From Lachnospiraceae bacterium (GTDB lineage Bacteria; Bacillota_A; Clostridia; Lachnospirales; Lachnospiraceae): DNA of 64,000 nucleotides. Shown here in pieces: positions 26,615 through 35,184 of this stretch. Under the pieces are notes generated by a model. The model saw only the letters and a list, made by a program, of their open reading frames with translations. It was not told the DNA's origin and did not search any database. The position numbers and the translations under genes are program-made. The DNA lies in contig JAFOYH010000101.1 in assembly GCA_017391465.1 (NCBI GenBank), forward strand, positions 1 to 64,000, in the 5' to 3' direction. Every line of letters starts with the position of its first letter. Within the stretch, counting starts at the first letter, position 1.

Positions 26615-27493
26615 ATGGATACAATTCAGATGAAAGCATTTGCAAAAGTGAATTTAGGACTGGATGTCATCCGACGCAGAGAAGACGGTTATCATGAAGT
26701 GAAGATGATTATGCAAACACTTCGGTTGTTTGACCGCGTCACTTTGGAAAAATGTGATCAGGATGGCATTACACTAGAGACTAATTTACCGTTTCTTCCG
26801 GTGAATGAACAAAATATTGCATATCGAGCTGCCAAAATGTTGATGGATGAATTTCAGATACAGGGCGGCTTACATATAAAAATTGATAAACAGATTCCTG
26901 TTGCTGCGGGGATGGCAGGCGGAAGTACAGATGGTGCAGCTGTCCTGTATGGTTTGAACAAGATTTATTCGTTGGGATTGACAAAACAACAGTTGATGGA
27001 ACGTGGCGTACGTTTGGGTGCAGATGTCCCTTATTGCATTATGAGGGGAACGGTTCTTTCAGAAGGAATTGGTGAGGTGTTGACACCGATTTCTCCGATG
27101 CCGGAGTGCTTTATTCTAGTAGCAAAGCCGCCGATTAGTGTATCGACAAAACATGTCTATCAGAATCTAAAACTGGATCAGATTGAAAAGCATCCGGATA
27201 TTGATGGCATGATTGAAGCTTTAAAAGAACAGAATCTTGAGGGCATAGCATCACGTATGGAGAATGTTCTGGAAACAGTGACAGTTCCAGAGCATCCGGA
27301 GATTGCACAGATCAAAGACCAGATGATGGAAGCAGGTGCGTTGAATGCGATGATGAGTGGCAGTGGTCCAACCGTCTTTGGCATTTTTAATGATAAAGAG
27401 CAAGGGTTGAAAGCTAAGGAATATGTACGTGAAAAAGGCCTTGCACGTCAGATTTACCTGGTTTCGCCATATAATGTTCGACATTATGCATAA
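26615..27493 (+). CDS. ispE: 4-diphosphocytidyl-2-C-methyl-D-erythritol kinase
   Basis: GHMP-family kinase of 292 residues acting in the non-mevalonate isoprenoid pathway. It phosphorylates the 2-hydroxyl of CDP-methylerythritol. The N-terminal KAFAKVNLGLDV, the ATP-binding IPVAAGMAGGSTDGAA (94-109) and GADVPYCIMRGT are diagnostic, and ALNAMMSGSGPTVFGIF marks the C-terminal glycine motif. The ATG at 26615 sits after GGGAGG; the ATG at 26600 is part of that site. Upstream, ispE follows the SipL-like gene by 80 bases. Confidence 0.95.
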   Translation: MDTIQMKAFAKVNLGLDVIRRREDGYHEVKMIMQTLRLFDRVTLEKCDQDGITLETNLPFLPVNEQNIAYRAAKMLMDEFQIQGGLHIKIDKQIPVAAGMAGGSTDGAAVLYGLNKIYSLGLTKQQLMERGVRLGADVPYCIMRGTVLSEGIGEVLTPISPMPECFILVAKPPISVSTKHVYQNLKLDQIEKHPDIDGMIEALKEQNLEGIASRMENVLETVTVPEHPEIAQIKDQMMEAGALNAMMSGSGPTVFGIFNDKEQGLKAKEYVREKGLARQIYLVSPYNVRHYA

Positions 27494-27520
27494 CGCAGTT
27501 TAAGAGGAGGAAGTGAAAGA

Positions 27521-28213
27521 ATGCACAATTTTCAGATGAATATTAATGAATATTTGCCATTGAGAGATGTGGTGTTTTATACACTTCGACAGGCAATTTT
27601 AAAAGGTGAACTTGAACCGGGTGAACGTCTTATGGAGATGCAGCTTGCGGAACAGTTGGGTGTAAGTCGTACTCCGATTCGTGAAGCAATTCGCAAACTG
27701 GAATTGGAAGGCCTTGTTTTAATGATTCCAAGACGTGGTGCCATTGTTGCGAAGATTACAGAAAAGGATTTAAGAGATGTTTTGGAAGTGCGTTCGTCTC
27801 TTGAACGTTTATCGACAGAGCTTGCATGCGAACGTATGAAGGATGATACAATTGTTGAACTCAAAAAGGCGCAGGAAGCTTTTAAAGCGGCTTTGGATCA
27901 GGAGGATATCACACTTCAGGCACAGAAAGACGTGGAATTCCATGATGTGATCTATAAGGCAACGGGTAATCTTCGATTGATTCAGATGCTTAATAATCTT
28001 CGTGAACAGATGTACCGTTACCGTTTAGAATATTTAAAGTATGGTTTGGCACATCAGACATTGATCGAAGAACATGAAGCAATCATTGAAGCGCTTACTA
28101 AAAGAGATAAAGATACAGCGACAAAGATTATTGTACGTCATGTATATAATCAGGAATTGACTGTCCTGAAGAATATTCAGAGTGATGGTAATACGTTGAT
28201 TATTAAAAAATAA
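27521..28213 (+). CDS. GntR-family (FCD) transcription regulator
   Basis: Regulator of 230 residues. The winged helix has GELEPGERLMEMQLAEQLGVSR region and RTPIREAIRKLELEG (about 25-70). The helical FCD ligand domain follows, with the metal-binding type histidines in EFHDVIY and RHVYNQE. It sits 27 bases after ispE, an order seen in several clostridia, and ends with its own terminator. Ligand and targets are unknown; no operator was evident nearby. Confidence 0.9.
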   Translation: MHNFQMNINEYLPLRDVVFYTLRQAILKGELEPGERLMEMQLAEQLGVSRTPIREAIRKLELEGLVLMIPRRGAIVAKITEKDLRDVLEVRSSLERLSTELACERMKDDTIVELKKAQEAFKAALDQEDITLQAQKDVEFHDVIYKATGNLRLIQMLNNLREQMYRYRLEYLKYGLAHQTLIEEHEAIIEALTKRDKDTATKIIVRHVYNQELTVLKNIQSDGNTLIIKK

Positions 28214-28275
28214 AAGAAAGTGACTGTTATTCTGTTTTGAAATGTTGGCAGGATGCACATATTTAAAGGTATAAG

Positions 28276-28318
28276 AAGGAAGTTTTTGCAAAGACTATGC
28301 GAAAGACTTCCTTTTTTT
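28276..28318 (+). terminator. Terminator of the ispE-gntR unit
   Basis: AAGGAAGT (28276-28283) pairs with ACTTCCTT (28306-28313), followed by a T run. Confidence 0.8.
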
Positions 28319-28370
28319 GTGTTACGAAAAGTAAGTCAATGGATCATATGGGGTAGGAGGAGACACTGAA

Positions 28371-29858
28371 ATGCTTTTGTCACAAAAATTTGATGAAAAT
28401 ATACAAAAAATTGGCATTTGCCTGAAGGACTGCGGAGATGTTGTACACAGACGGATGATGATTGCAGATGTGCCGGTCTATGTCATCTATATGGATTCTA
28501 TGATTGATCGTGAGCTGATCGAGGGTGAATTTTTAAGAGATATGATGTATGGTGTGAAGACGCTGCCAAAAGAAGGACGGGTAGAGTATCTTCAAAATTA
28601 TGTCATATCTACAGCGGATTCAAAATTGATGGATAATTTTGAAGATATGCTTGTGGAGGCCTTATCGGGTAATACGGTATTGCTTGTTGAAGGAAGTTCC
28701 AAAGCGCTTATCATTTCCAGTAAAAAATTCCCCATGCGTGGGGTGCAATCGGCGGAATCGGAAGTGGCAGTGCGTGGTCCGAAAGACAGCTTTACAGAAT
28801 CGATGCGATTTAATACGGTCTTGATCCGCCGAAGAATCCGGGATACACGTTTAAAATCGATTCCAAAAAGAATTGGTGAACGATCCAAAACGGACGTGGC
28901 TATTATGTATATGGAAGGGATTGCCAGACCGGAGTTTATCAGACAGATACTGGAACGGATCGATTCCTTTAAGATTGATGGTATTTTTGATTGTGGCAAT
29001 GTGGAACAGTTGACAGAGAAAAAATGGTATTCACCTTTTCCGCAATTTCAAACGACAGAGAGACCCGACAAGACGGCATCGGCACTTTTAGAAGGTCGAA
29101 TAGCTATCGTAGTTGATAATTCTCCGATGGTGTTGCTATTGCCAACAACATTCAATTGTTTTTTTCAGGCGGCTGATGATTATTACAATCGATGGGGCAT
29201 TGTGTGCTTTACACGAATTCTAAGATATTTTGCGGCATTAATTGCTATGATTTTGCCAGGATTTTATATCGGTGTGGCTTGCTTTCATCCGGAGATGCTT
29301 CCCACGAGTCTTGAGTTATCCTTTGCTTATGCACGGGAAGGTGTGCCATTTCCTGTACCTGTCGAAGTGTTATTGTTAGAGTTGGCTTTTGAATTACTAA
29401 GAGAGGCGGGCATTCGCCTGCCGGGACCTATGGGTGGTGCGCTTGGTATTGTCGGTGGATTGATTATTGGTCAGGCTGCAGTCGATGCGAATATTGTCAG
29501 CCCTATTGTTGTTATTGTAGTTGCACTGACAGCACTTGCTTCGTTTACCATTCCTAATGAAGGATTTGCATCAGCATTTCGCTTAATTAAGTTCTATTTG
29601 ATTGGCTTATCAGCCTTTTTAGGTGTATATGGCGTGGTTCTTGGCGTTTTGACAATTCTGATTCATTTGGCATCGCTTGAAAGCTTTGGTATTCCTTATC
29701 TTATGCCATTTGTTGCAGTAAAGGCGGATGATAGTATGGATTATCAGGACGGGGTCATTCGCAGGCCTTTATTTCAGTTAAAAAAACGGCCGATTTTTTC
29801 CAGAAAAGATCAAAGAGTACGCTATCGTTCGGAGGTGAAAGATGATGTTTTCAAATAA
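28371..29858 (+). CDS. Spore germination protein, GerA family (A subunit)
   Basis: Germinant receptor A subunit of 495 residues in the spore inner membrane. The N-terminal cytoplasmic domain (about 1-280) is followed by membrane segments including RYFAALIAMILPGFYIGVAC, the conserved GIRLPGPMGGALGIVGGLIIGQAAV region, and VALTALASFTIPN. It overlaps the next gene by 17 bases. A receptor normally needs A, B and C subunits; here B and C are supplied by one fused frame. Confidence 0.93.
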   Translation: MLLSQKFDENIQKIGICLKDCGDVVHRRMMIADVPVYVIYMDSMIDRELIEGEFLRDMMYGVKTLPKEGRVEYLQNYVISTADSKLMDNFEDMLVEALSGNTVLLVEGSSKALIISSKKFPMRGVQSAESEVAVRGPKDSFTESMRFNTVLIRRRIRDTRLKSIPKRIGERSKTDVAIMYMEGIARPEFIRQILERIDSFKIDGIFDCGNVEQLTEKKWYSPFPQFQTTERPDKTASALLEGRIAIVVDNSPMVLLLPTTFNCFFQAADDYYNRWGIVCFTRILRYFAALIAMILPGFYIGVACFHPEMLPTSLELSFAYAREGVPFPVPVEVLLLELAFELLREAGIRLPGPMGGALGIVGGLIIGQAAVDANIVSPIVVIVVALTALASFTIPNEGFASAFRLIKFYLIGLSAFLGVYGVVLGVLTILIHLASLESFGIPYLMPFVAVKADDSMDYQDGVIRRPLFQLKKRPIFSRKDQRVRYRSEVKDDVFK

Positions 29859-31500
29859 TGGAAAAATATCTGATCATCAGGCGGTTCGTCTGCTGATTCT
29901 GGATTTATTTACCGGGGCTTGTCTGTTTTTGCCAATGGCATTATCCAGAGTGGCAGGAAATGGTGGTCTTTTTGCGTGCATTCTTGGCATCCTATGGGTT
30001 TGGATTGAGGGAGTCATTTTGTCAAAAATTATAGTATCCGGTGAACATGTAAATATTTTATGGGGAAAACAGAAAGTCAGTCATTTGATTCGTTGTATTT
30101 TGGGATTTCGATGTCTTGCAACTTATATTTTTTTAATGGGATTATTTGTACAGGTGTTGAGTGAGACTTTTTTGTATACCATGCCAAAATGGCTCATCAT
30201 CACGGGAATGGTTCTGGTGTTGCTCTACGGTGGAACAAAAGGTCTTGAGGTACGTGCACGTTTATCTGAAATTTTGTTTTATCTGGTGTTAATTCCGATT
30301 GTATGTCTTGGATTGTTTTCGCTGCCTGAGGCAGAGTGGTTAAATCTCTTGAAGTTTAGCGATATTACATGGAGAGGCGTTTTTGAGGGCGCTTTAATTA
30401 CCTGGGTTTTGATGGCACCATTGGAGTGGATCCTTTATATTGAAACAGATATTTCACATGGTCTTATTAAGAAGATCTTCCGTTATGCCATTGGAATCGG
30501 CGGCGGTCTTATTTTATTGATTTATGGTATTTGTCAGAGTGTACTTGATGTCAATGGAATGGCGGCGGAACGATGGCCGACTGTAATTTTAATGCAGATT
30601 ATAAAAATACCCGGGGGATTTTTATCCAGACAAGATGGATTGATGTTATCTTTTTGGATTTTTGCCATGTTTATAAGTTTGTCTGGCGCATTGGGACATG
30701 CAGCAGAACTTTTGGGTGGAAATCAAAAAGAACGTAAAATGGGGTGGATTGCAGGACTGGGTATTGGTGGAGGAATTATCGCTGGATTTATAGGAATGAA
30801 CAGGAGCGTTATGAATATCTATTTTTATGGAATGATTTTGACAGGGATTTTAATGATAGGGATTGTGCTGCTTATCTATATTTTATGGAAAAATAAAGGG
30901 AGTAAACGGTGGATGGGGCTCATGGTGATCCTTTTGAGTACATTTGGTCTTTTTGGGTGTGAAAATTACGTTGAACTTGAAAATCGGTCGTTTATTATGG
31001 CGATTGGTATTGATTCCGTAGGGAATGGACAGTATCGTCTGACCTATGCACTTCCTGATCTTGCGAAACTTACAGGAAATGGCAGCAGTGATAAAGAATC
31101 ACCTATTTCAATAGAAGCTGGAAGCTTGGAAGAAGCTGAAAAAATATTTAACCGAATGTCTGAAAAAGTTATGGATTATGGTCAGGTGAAGGTTTTTGTT
31201 TTCGGAAATAATCTGGTATCAGATATGGATGGCATCGAAAAATTGGTTCATGAGATTAAAAATAAACAGGAGGTCGCACGGACTGTATTAGTGTGTTTGA
31301 GTCAGACAACAGCACAGGAGGTGATTCAGATGGATGAAGAGATAGGAACTTCTATTGGAATGTATATTGAGAATCTTATGAATAATCATCATAGTGAAGT
31401 CATATTCAATACTTTTATGCAAAATCCATCCTTGGATCAACTGCCTCAAATTACGGTTAAGAATCATACGATGATGTTAAATGGCTCTGTTAAGTATTAG
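29842..31500 (+). CDS. Fused germination protein: GerB permease plus truncated GerC
   Basis: One frame of 552 residues. Residues 1-about 352 are a GerB-type amino-acid/polyamine-like permease with about ten membrane helices. From about residue 356 a GerC-type start follows: a hydrophobic segment, LFGCENYVELENRSFIMAIGID with the lipid-site-like Cys373, and the N-terminal GerC domain to about 552. The GerC C-terminal domain (roughly half a normal GerC) is missing, and nothing downstream supplies it. An internal ATG (30913) preceded by AAAGGGAG could start GerC separately. It overlaps the A subunit; GGAGG precedes the ATG pair at 29842. Confidence 0.85.
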   Translation: MMFSNNGKISDHQAVRLLILDLFTGACLFLPMALSRVAGNGGLFACILGILWVWIEGVILSKIIVSGEHVNILWGKQKVSHLIRCILGFRCLATYIFLMGLFVQVLSETFLYTMPKWLIITGMVLVLLYGGTKGLEVRARLSEILFYLVLIPIVCLGLFSLPEAEWLNLLKFSDITWRGVFEGALITWVLMAPLEWILYIETDISHGLIKKIFRYAIGIGGGLILLIYGICQSVLDVNGMAAERWPTVILMQIIKIPGGFLSRQDGLMLSFWIFAMFISLSGALGHAAELLGGNQKERKMGWIAGLGIGGGIIAGFIGMNRSVMNIYFYGMILTGILMIGIVLLIYILWKNKGSKRWMGLMVILLSTFGLFGCENYVELENRSFIMAIGIDSVGNGQYRLTYALPDLAKLTGNGSSDKESPISIEAGSLEEAEKIFNRMSEKVMDYGQVKVFVFGNNLVSDMDGIEKLVHEIKNKQEVARTVLVCLSQTTAQEVIQMDEEIGTSIGMYIENLMNNHHSEVIFNTFMQNPSLDQLPQITVKNHTMMLNGSVKY

Positions 31501-31533
31501 AATTCACATGGAGAGCACTGTAAAAAACCTGTC

Positions 31534-31562
31534 TTGAATAATCGGAACGAATCATGTACAAT
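31534..31562 (+). promoter_or_regulatory. Promoter of ddl-murI
   Basis: TTGAAT (31534-31539), a 17-base spacer and TACAAT (31557-31562) lie before the ddl start in an otherwise gene-free gap. Confidence 0.65.
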
Positions 31563-31613
31563 AGAATGATAATATAATGCCAGTAGTGTGGCTTGATAAC
31601 AGAGGTGTATAAC

Positions 31614-32678
31614 ATGAATGATAAATTAACAGTTGCAGTTGTTTTTGGCGGTCAGTCATCCGAACACAGTGTATCTTGTGTATCTGGTGTGACCGTTATG
31701 AAAGCGTTGAATCCGGAAAAATATGATATTGTACTGATTGGTATTACAAAAGAAGGTCGTTGGCTTCTCGCAGATTCCATTGCAGATGTGGAAAATGGTA
31801 CATGGATTGAGAGTACAGTAAATGCGATCATTTCTCCAGATGCGAATGATCATGGTCTCATTTTTATGAAAGATGGACAGATTACAAAAAAACACATTGA
31901 TGTTGCATTTCCTATTCTCCATGGCATGTATGGAGAAGATGGTACGATTCAGGGATTATTTGAACTTGCAAATATCCCATATGTGGGATGTGGCGTGCTT
32001 GCCTCCAGTGTGTCCATGGATAAATGGTATACAAAAATTGTTGTTGATGATCTGGATATTCGTCAGGCAAAATACGTTCCAATCAATCATATGGATATGA
32101 GAAATATAGAAAAATGTGTGGATAAGGTTGAATCAAGATTAGCATATCCGGTATTTGTAAAACCTTCCAAAGCAGGTTCATCTGTCGGAGTAAATAAAGC
32201 GAATAACGCAGAGGAATTAAAAGAAGCATTAACAGAGGCTTTGAAACACGATATTCATATTCTGGTTGAAGAAACGATTGTTGGTCGTGAGATCGAATGT
32301 GCGGTTCTTGGCGGATATGAACCGATTGCTTCCGATGTTGGAGAAGTTCTTTCTGCAGAAGATTTTTATACATTTGATGCAAAATATAATAATCAGGAAT
32401 CAAAAACGAATCTTCATCCGGAATTCCCAGAGGGTAAGTTGGAAGAAGTACGTGCAGCAGCAATTAAGATTTTTAAAGCGCTGGATGGATTTGGATGTTC
32501 CCGTGTGGATTTTTTCATGGAAAAAGGAACGAATGAAATTGTATTTAATGAAATCAATACCATGCCTGGATTTACCTCCATTAGCATGTATCCAATGCTT
32601 TGGAGAGAAAAAGGCTTGGAAACAAATGCACTTGTGGATCGTATGATTGAAACTGCATTTGAACGTTATGTCAGATAG
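31614..32678 (+). CDS. ddl: D-alanine-D-alanine ligase
   Basis: ATP-grasp ligase of 354 residues that makes the D-Ala-D-Ala dipeptide for peptidoglycan. VVFGGQSSEHSVSCVSG at the N-terminus, KPSKAGSSVGVNKA, and the C-terminal metal-binding NEINTMPGFTSISMYP are family hallmarks. The tyrosine-rich omega loop region (DFYTFDAKYNNQESK) suggests D-Ala over D-lactate specificity, since Ddl-type enzymes have Tyr there. Start at 31614 follows AGAGGTG. It is 9 bases before murI. Confidence 0.95.
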   Translation: MNDKLTVAVVFGGQSSEHSVSCVSGVTVMKALNPEKYDIVLIGITKEGRWLLADSIADVENGTWIESTVNAIISPDANDHGLIFMKDGQITKKHIDVAFPILHGMYGEDGTIQGLFELANIPYVGCGVLASSVSMDKWYTKIVVDDLDIRQAKYVPINHMDMRNIEKCVDKVESRLAYPVFVKPSKAGSSVGVNKANNAEELKEALTEALKHDIHILVEETIVGREIECAVLGGYEPIASDVGEVLSAEDFYTFDAKYNNQESKTNLHPEFPEGKLEEVRAAAIKIFKALDGFGCSRVDFFMEKGTNEIVFNEINTMPGFTSISMYPMLWREKGLETNALVDRMIETAFERYVR

Positions 32679-32687
32679 GAGGTTCCT

Positions 32688-33497
32688 ATGAATCCAGTAG
32701 ATGCACCAATTGGTGTTTTTGACTCCGGTGTTGGGGGGTTGACTGTGGTCCGTGAGATCATTCGTCAATTGCCATCTGAGAATATTGTTTATTTTGGAGA
32801 TACAGCCCGGGTACCTTATGGAACGAAATCCAGAGATACGGTCATCCACTATTCCGAACAGATTGTTAATTTTCTTCAGACAAAACAGGTGAAGGCTATT
32901 GTGATTGCGTGTAATACGGCAACAGCCTACGCATTGGATGTTTTGAAAGAAAAGCTGGATATCCCCATCATTGGTGTGGTTCGACCGGGGGCGATTACAG
33001 CAGTGAATGCGACCCAGAATGGTCGTATTGGCATCATAGCGACGGAAGGAACTGTAGGCAGTGGAATCTATCCCAAAGTTATCAAAGAATATAATTCGGA
33101 AATTCAAGTCGTTCAAAAGGCCTGTCCATTATTTGTTTCGCTTGTTGAAGAAGGATGGACCAATGATCCGATTACGGATGAGGTTGCCAAACGTTATCTG
33201 AGATCTTTGTTGGACTCTAATATTGACACATTGGTTCTTGGATGTACGCATTATCCATTGCTTCGAAAAACGATTGGACGTTTGGTCGGAGAAAAAGTTA
33301 CACTTGTGAATCCTGCGTATGAAACAGCTTGCAGTTTACGTGAAATGTTAAAGAGTGAGGGACTTTATCGCGAATCAGGAAAGACATCCTATCATTTTTA
33401 TGTCAGTGATGGTGCGGAGCGTTTTCATGATTTTGCCAATTCCATTCTTCCTGTAGAATTGGTACCGACACGTATTGTTCCGATTGAGAATTATTAA
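32688..33497 (+). CDS. murI: Glutamate racemase
   Basis: Cofactor-independent racemase of 269 residues that supplies D-glutamate for peptidoglycan. The two catalytic cysteines are Cys75 in IACNTAT and Cys186 in GCTHYPLL. The N-terminal GVFDSGVGGLTV and FGDTARVPYGTKS are intact. AGGAGG precedes the start. The close coupling to ddl groups two D-amino-acid steps of wall synthesis. Confidence 0.96.
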   Translation: MNPVDAPIGVFDSGVGGLTVVREIIRQLPSENIVYFGDTARVPYGTKSRDTVIHYSEQIVNFLQTKQVKAIVIACNTATAYALDVLKEKLDIPIIGVVRPGAITAVNATQNGRIGIIATEGTVGSGIYPKVIKEYNSEIQVVQKACPLFVSLVEEGWTNDPITDEVAKRYLRSLLDSNIDTLVLGCTHYPLLRKTIGRLVGEKVTLVNPAYETACSLREMLKSEGLYRESGKTSYHFYVSDGAERFHDFANSILPVELVPTRIVPIENY

Positions 33498-33526
33498 TGG
33501 AATGAACAGAGGAAGGAAATTAAACT

Positions 33527-33955
33527 ATGACCAATAAAGTATTTTTATCGATCAAAGGCATCCAGCACGAATTTGGTGAGGATGGTGCGACGGAAGTTAT
33601 CACCACAGGGAATTATTATTTGAAGAATGGTAAACACTACATATTATATGATGAGGTCATTCCGGAAACGGGTGAGCAGATTAGTAATACATTGAAAATG
33701 ACAGACAATCGTATTGATATGATCAAACATGGAAAGTTTGGAACACATATGGTGTTTGAGCCCAACACAAAGAATATGTCACTCTATCCAACACCCTATG
33801 GTATGATGGAAGTATGTTTTAACACATTTAATGTCCAATTAGAAGAAACACCGGAGGAAATTCGGGTACAGACCGAATATGCTTTGGAAATTAATGACGA
33901 TTTTATATCGGATTGTACGATTGAAATTCGAGTACATGCAAAAGATGATATATAA
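33527..33955 (+). CDS. DUF1934 beta-barrel protein, YwiB-like
   Basis: Small protein of 142 residues. The calycin-like pattern of DUF1934 is visible: KGIQHEFGEDGATEVITTGNYYLKNGKHYILYDE early on, MTDNRIDMIKHGKF, TPYGMMEVCF, and ALEINDDFISDCTIEIRV at the end. The function of this family is unknown. It follows murI by 29 bases and may share its promoter. A role tied to wall synthesis is only suggested by position. Confidence 0.8.
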   Translation: MTNKVFLSIKGIQHEFGEDGATEVITTGNYYLKNGKHYILYDEVIPETGEQISNTLKMTDNRIDMIKHGKFGTHMVFEPNTKNMSLYPTPYGMMEVCFNTFNVQLEETPEEIRVQTEYALEINDDFISDCTIEIRVHAKDDI

Positions 33956-33986
33956 AACTATAGAATAGACCGAACAAGAGATATAT

Positions 33987-33998
33987 GTGATCGATCAC
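33987..33998. promoter_or_regulatory. Palindrome upstream of fba
   Basis: GTGATCGATCAC is a perfect 12-base palindrome about 55 bases before a TATAAT box (34055-34060) of the aldolase gene. It could be an operator; no -35 box is clear. Confidence 0.35.
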
Positions 33999-34098
33999 CG
34001 TGTGTGGCTACATGAAAGGTCATTGATTTTTGTAGTAAAAAAGTGTAAAATTAAAGTATAATTATTTTATATTTCTATATTTTATGGAGGGGATTAAT

Positions 34099-34965
34099 AT
34101 GCTCGTTTCTGCTGAAAAAATGTTAAAAGATGCAGTTGCTGGTCATTATGCTGTTGGACAGTTTAATATCAACAACCTTGAATGGACAAAAGAAATTTTA
34201 CTTGCTGCTGAAGAAGTGAAATCACCGGTAATTCTTGGTGTGTCTGAAGGTGCAGGCAAATACATGACAGGATTCAAAACAGTTGCTGCCATGGTTAAAG
34301 CGATGATCGAAGAGTTGGGAATTACAGTTCCTGTAGCACTTCATTTGGATCACGGAACATACGAAGGCTGCTATAAATGTATTGAAGCAGGTTTTTCTTC
34401 CATTATGTTTGACGGTTCCCATTATCCAATTGAAGAAAATGTTGCTAAGACAAAAGAATTGATCAGCATTTGTAAAGAAAAAGGCATGTCTCTTGAAGCG
34501 GAAGTAGGTTCCATTGGTGGTGAAGAAGACGGTGTTGTAGGTGCTGGTGAATGTGCAGATCCAAAGGAATGTAAGATGATTGCTGATCTTGGTGTAGATA
34601 TGCTCGCAGCAGGCATTGGTAATATTCATGGTAAATATCCTGCAAACTGGCAGGGACTTAGCTTTGAAACATTGGATGCTGTTCAGCAGTTAACAGGCGA
34701 TCTTCCATTAGTTCTTCATGGTGGTACAGGTATTCCTGAAGATATGATCAAAAAGGCTATTTCCCTTGGTGTAGCAAAGATCAATGTAAATACAGAATGT
34801 CAGCTTTCTTTTGCAGATGCAACACGTAAATATATCGAAGCTGGTAAAGATCTTGCAGGTAAAGGCTATGATCCACGTAAATTGTTGAAACCAGGTGCAG
34901 ATGCAATTCGTGAGACAGTTAAAGAAAAGATGGAATTGTTTGGTTCTGTTGGTAAAGCCTGCTAA
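34099..34965 (+). CDS. fba: Class II fructose-bisphosphate aldolase
   Basis: Zinc-dependent aldolase of 288 residues acting in glycolysis and gluconeogenesis, splitting fructose 1,6-bisphosphate. HLDHGTYEGC holds Asp84 and the zinc ligand His85; EVGSIGGEEDGV, VLHGGTGIP and KINVNTE complete the active site. The start at 34099 is fixed by GGAGGGG; an in-frame ATG at 34084 lies ahead of it. The related tagatose-bisphosphate aldolases cannot be fully excluded. The gene stands alone with its own terminator. Confidence 0.93.
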   Translation: MLVSAEKMLKDAVAGHYAVGQFNINNLEWTKEILLAAEEVKSPVILGVSEGAGKYMTGFKTVAAMVKAMIEELGITVPVALHLDHGTYEGCYKCIEAGFSSIMFDGSHYPIEENVAKTKELISICKEKGMSLEAEVGSIGGEEDGVVGAGECADPKECKMIADLGVDMLAAGIGNIHGKYPANWQGLSFETLDAVQQLTGDLPLVLHGGTGIPEDMIKKAISLGVAKINVNTECQLSFADATRKYIEAGKDLAGKGYDPRKLLKPGADAIRETVKEKMELFGSVGKAC

Positions 34966-34988
34966 TGAAATCACAAATGATATGATGA

Positions 34989-35023
34989 AATTTCCCCGGA
35001 GGATTTTCCTTCGGGGATTTTTT
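34989..35023 (+). terminator. Terminator of fba
   Basis: TCCCCGGAGGA pairs with TCCTTCGGGGA (one wobble) around TTT, followed by a T run. Confidence 0.88.
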
Positions 35024-35107
35024 GTTGCAAAAAATGTAAAAAATGTCAAAAATGACGTTTTTTTAATAAAAATGCGATGTTTTTTAAAATAAATCATTAA
35101 AAAAGAG

Positions 35108-35136
35108 TTGATAAATAAAAGATTTTATGCCATAAT
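35108..35136 (+). promoter_or_regulatory. Promoter of the surface-protein operon
   Basis: TTGATA (35108-35113), 17 bases, CATAAT (35131-35136), upstream of the SH3-repeat protein gene. Confidence 0.65.
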
Positions 35137-35184
35137 CGTATTAAATATGTAATATATTTGTAATAAATTAACGGGGAGGACATT

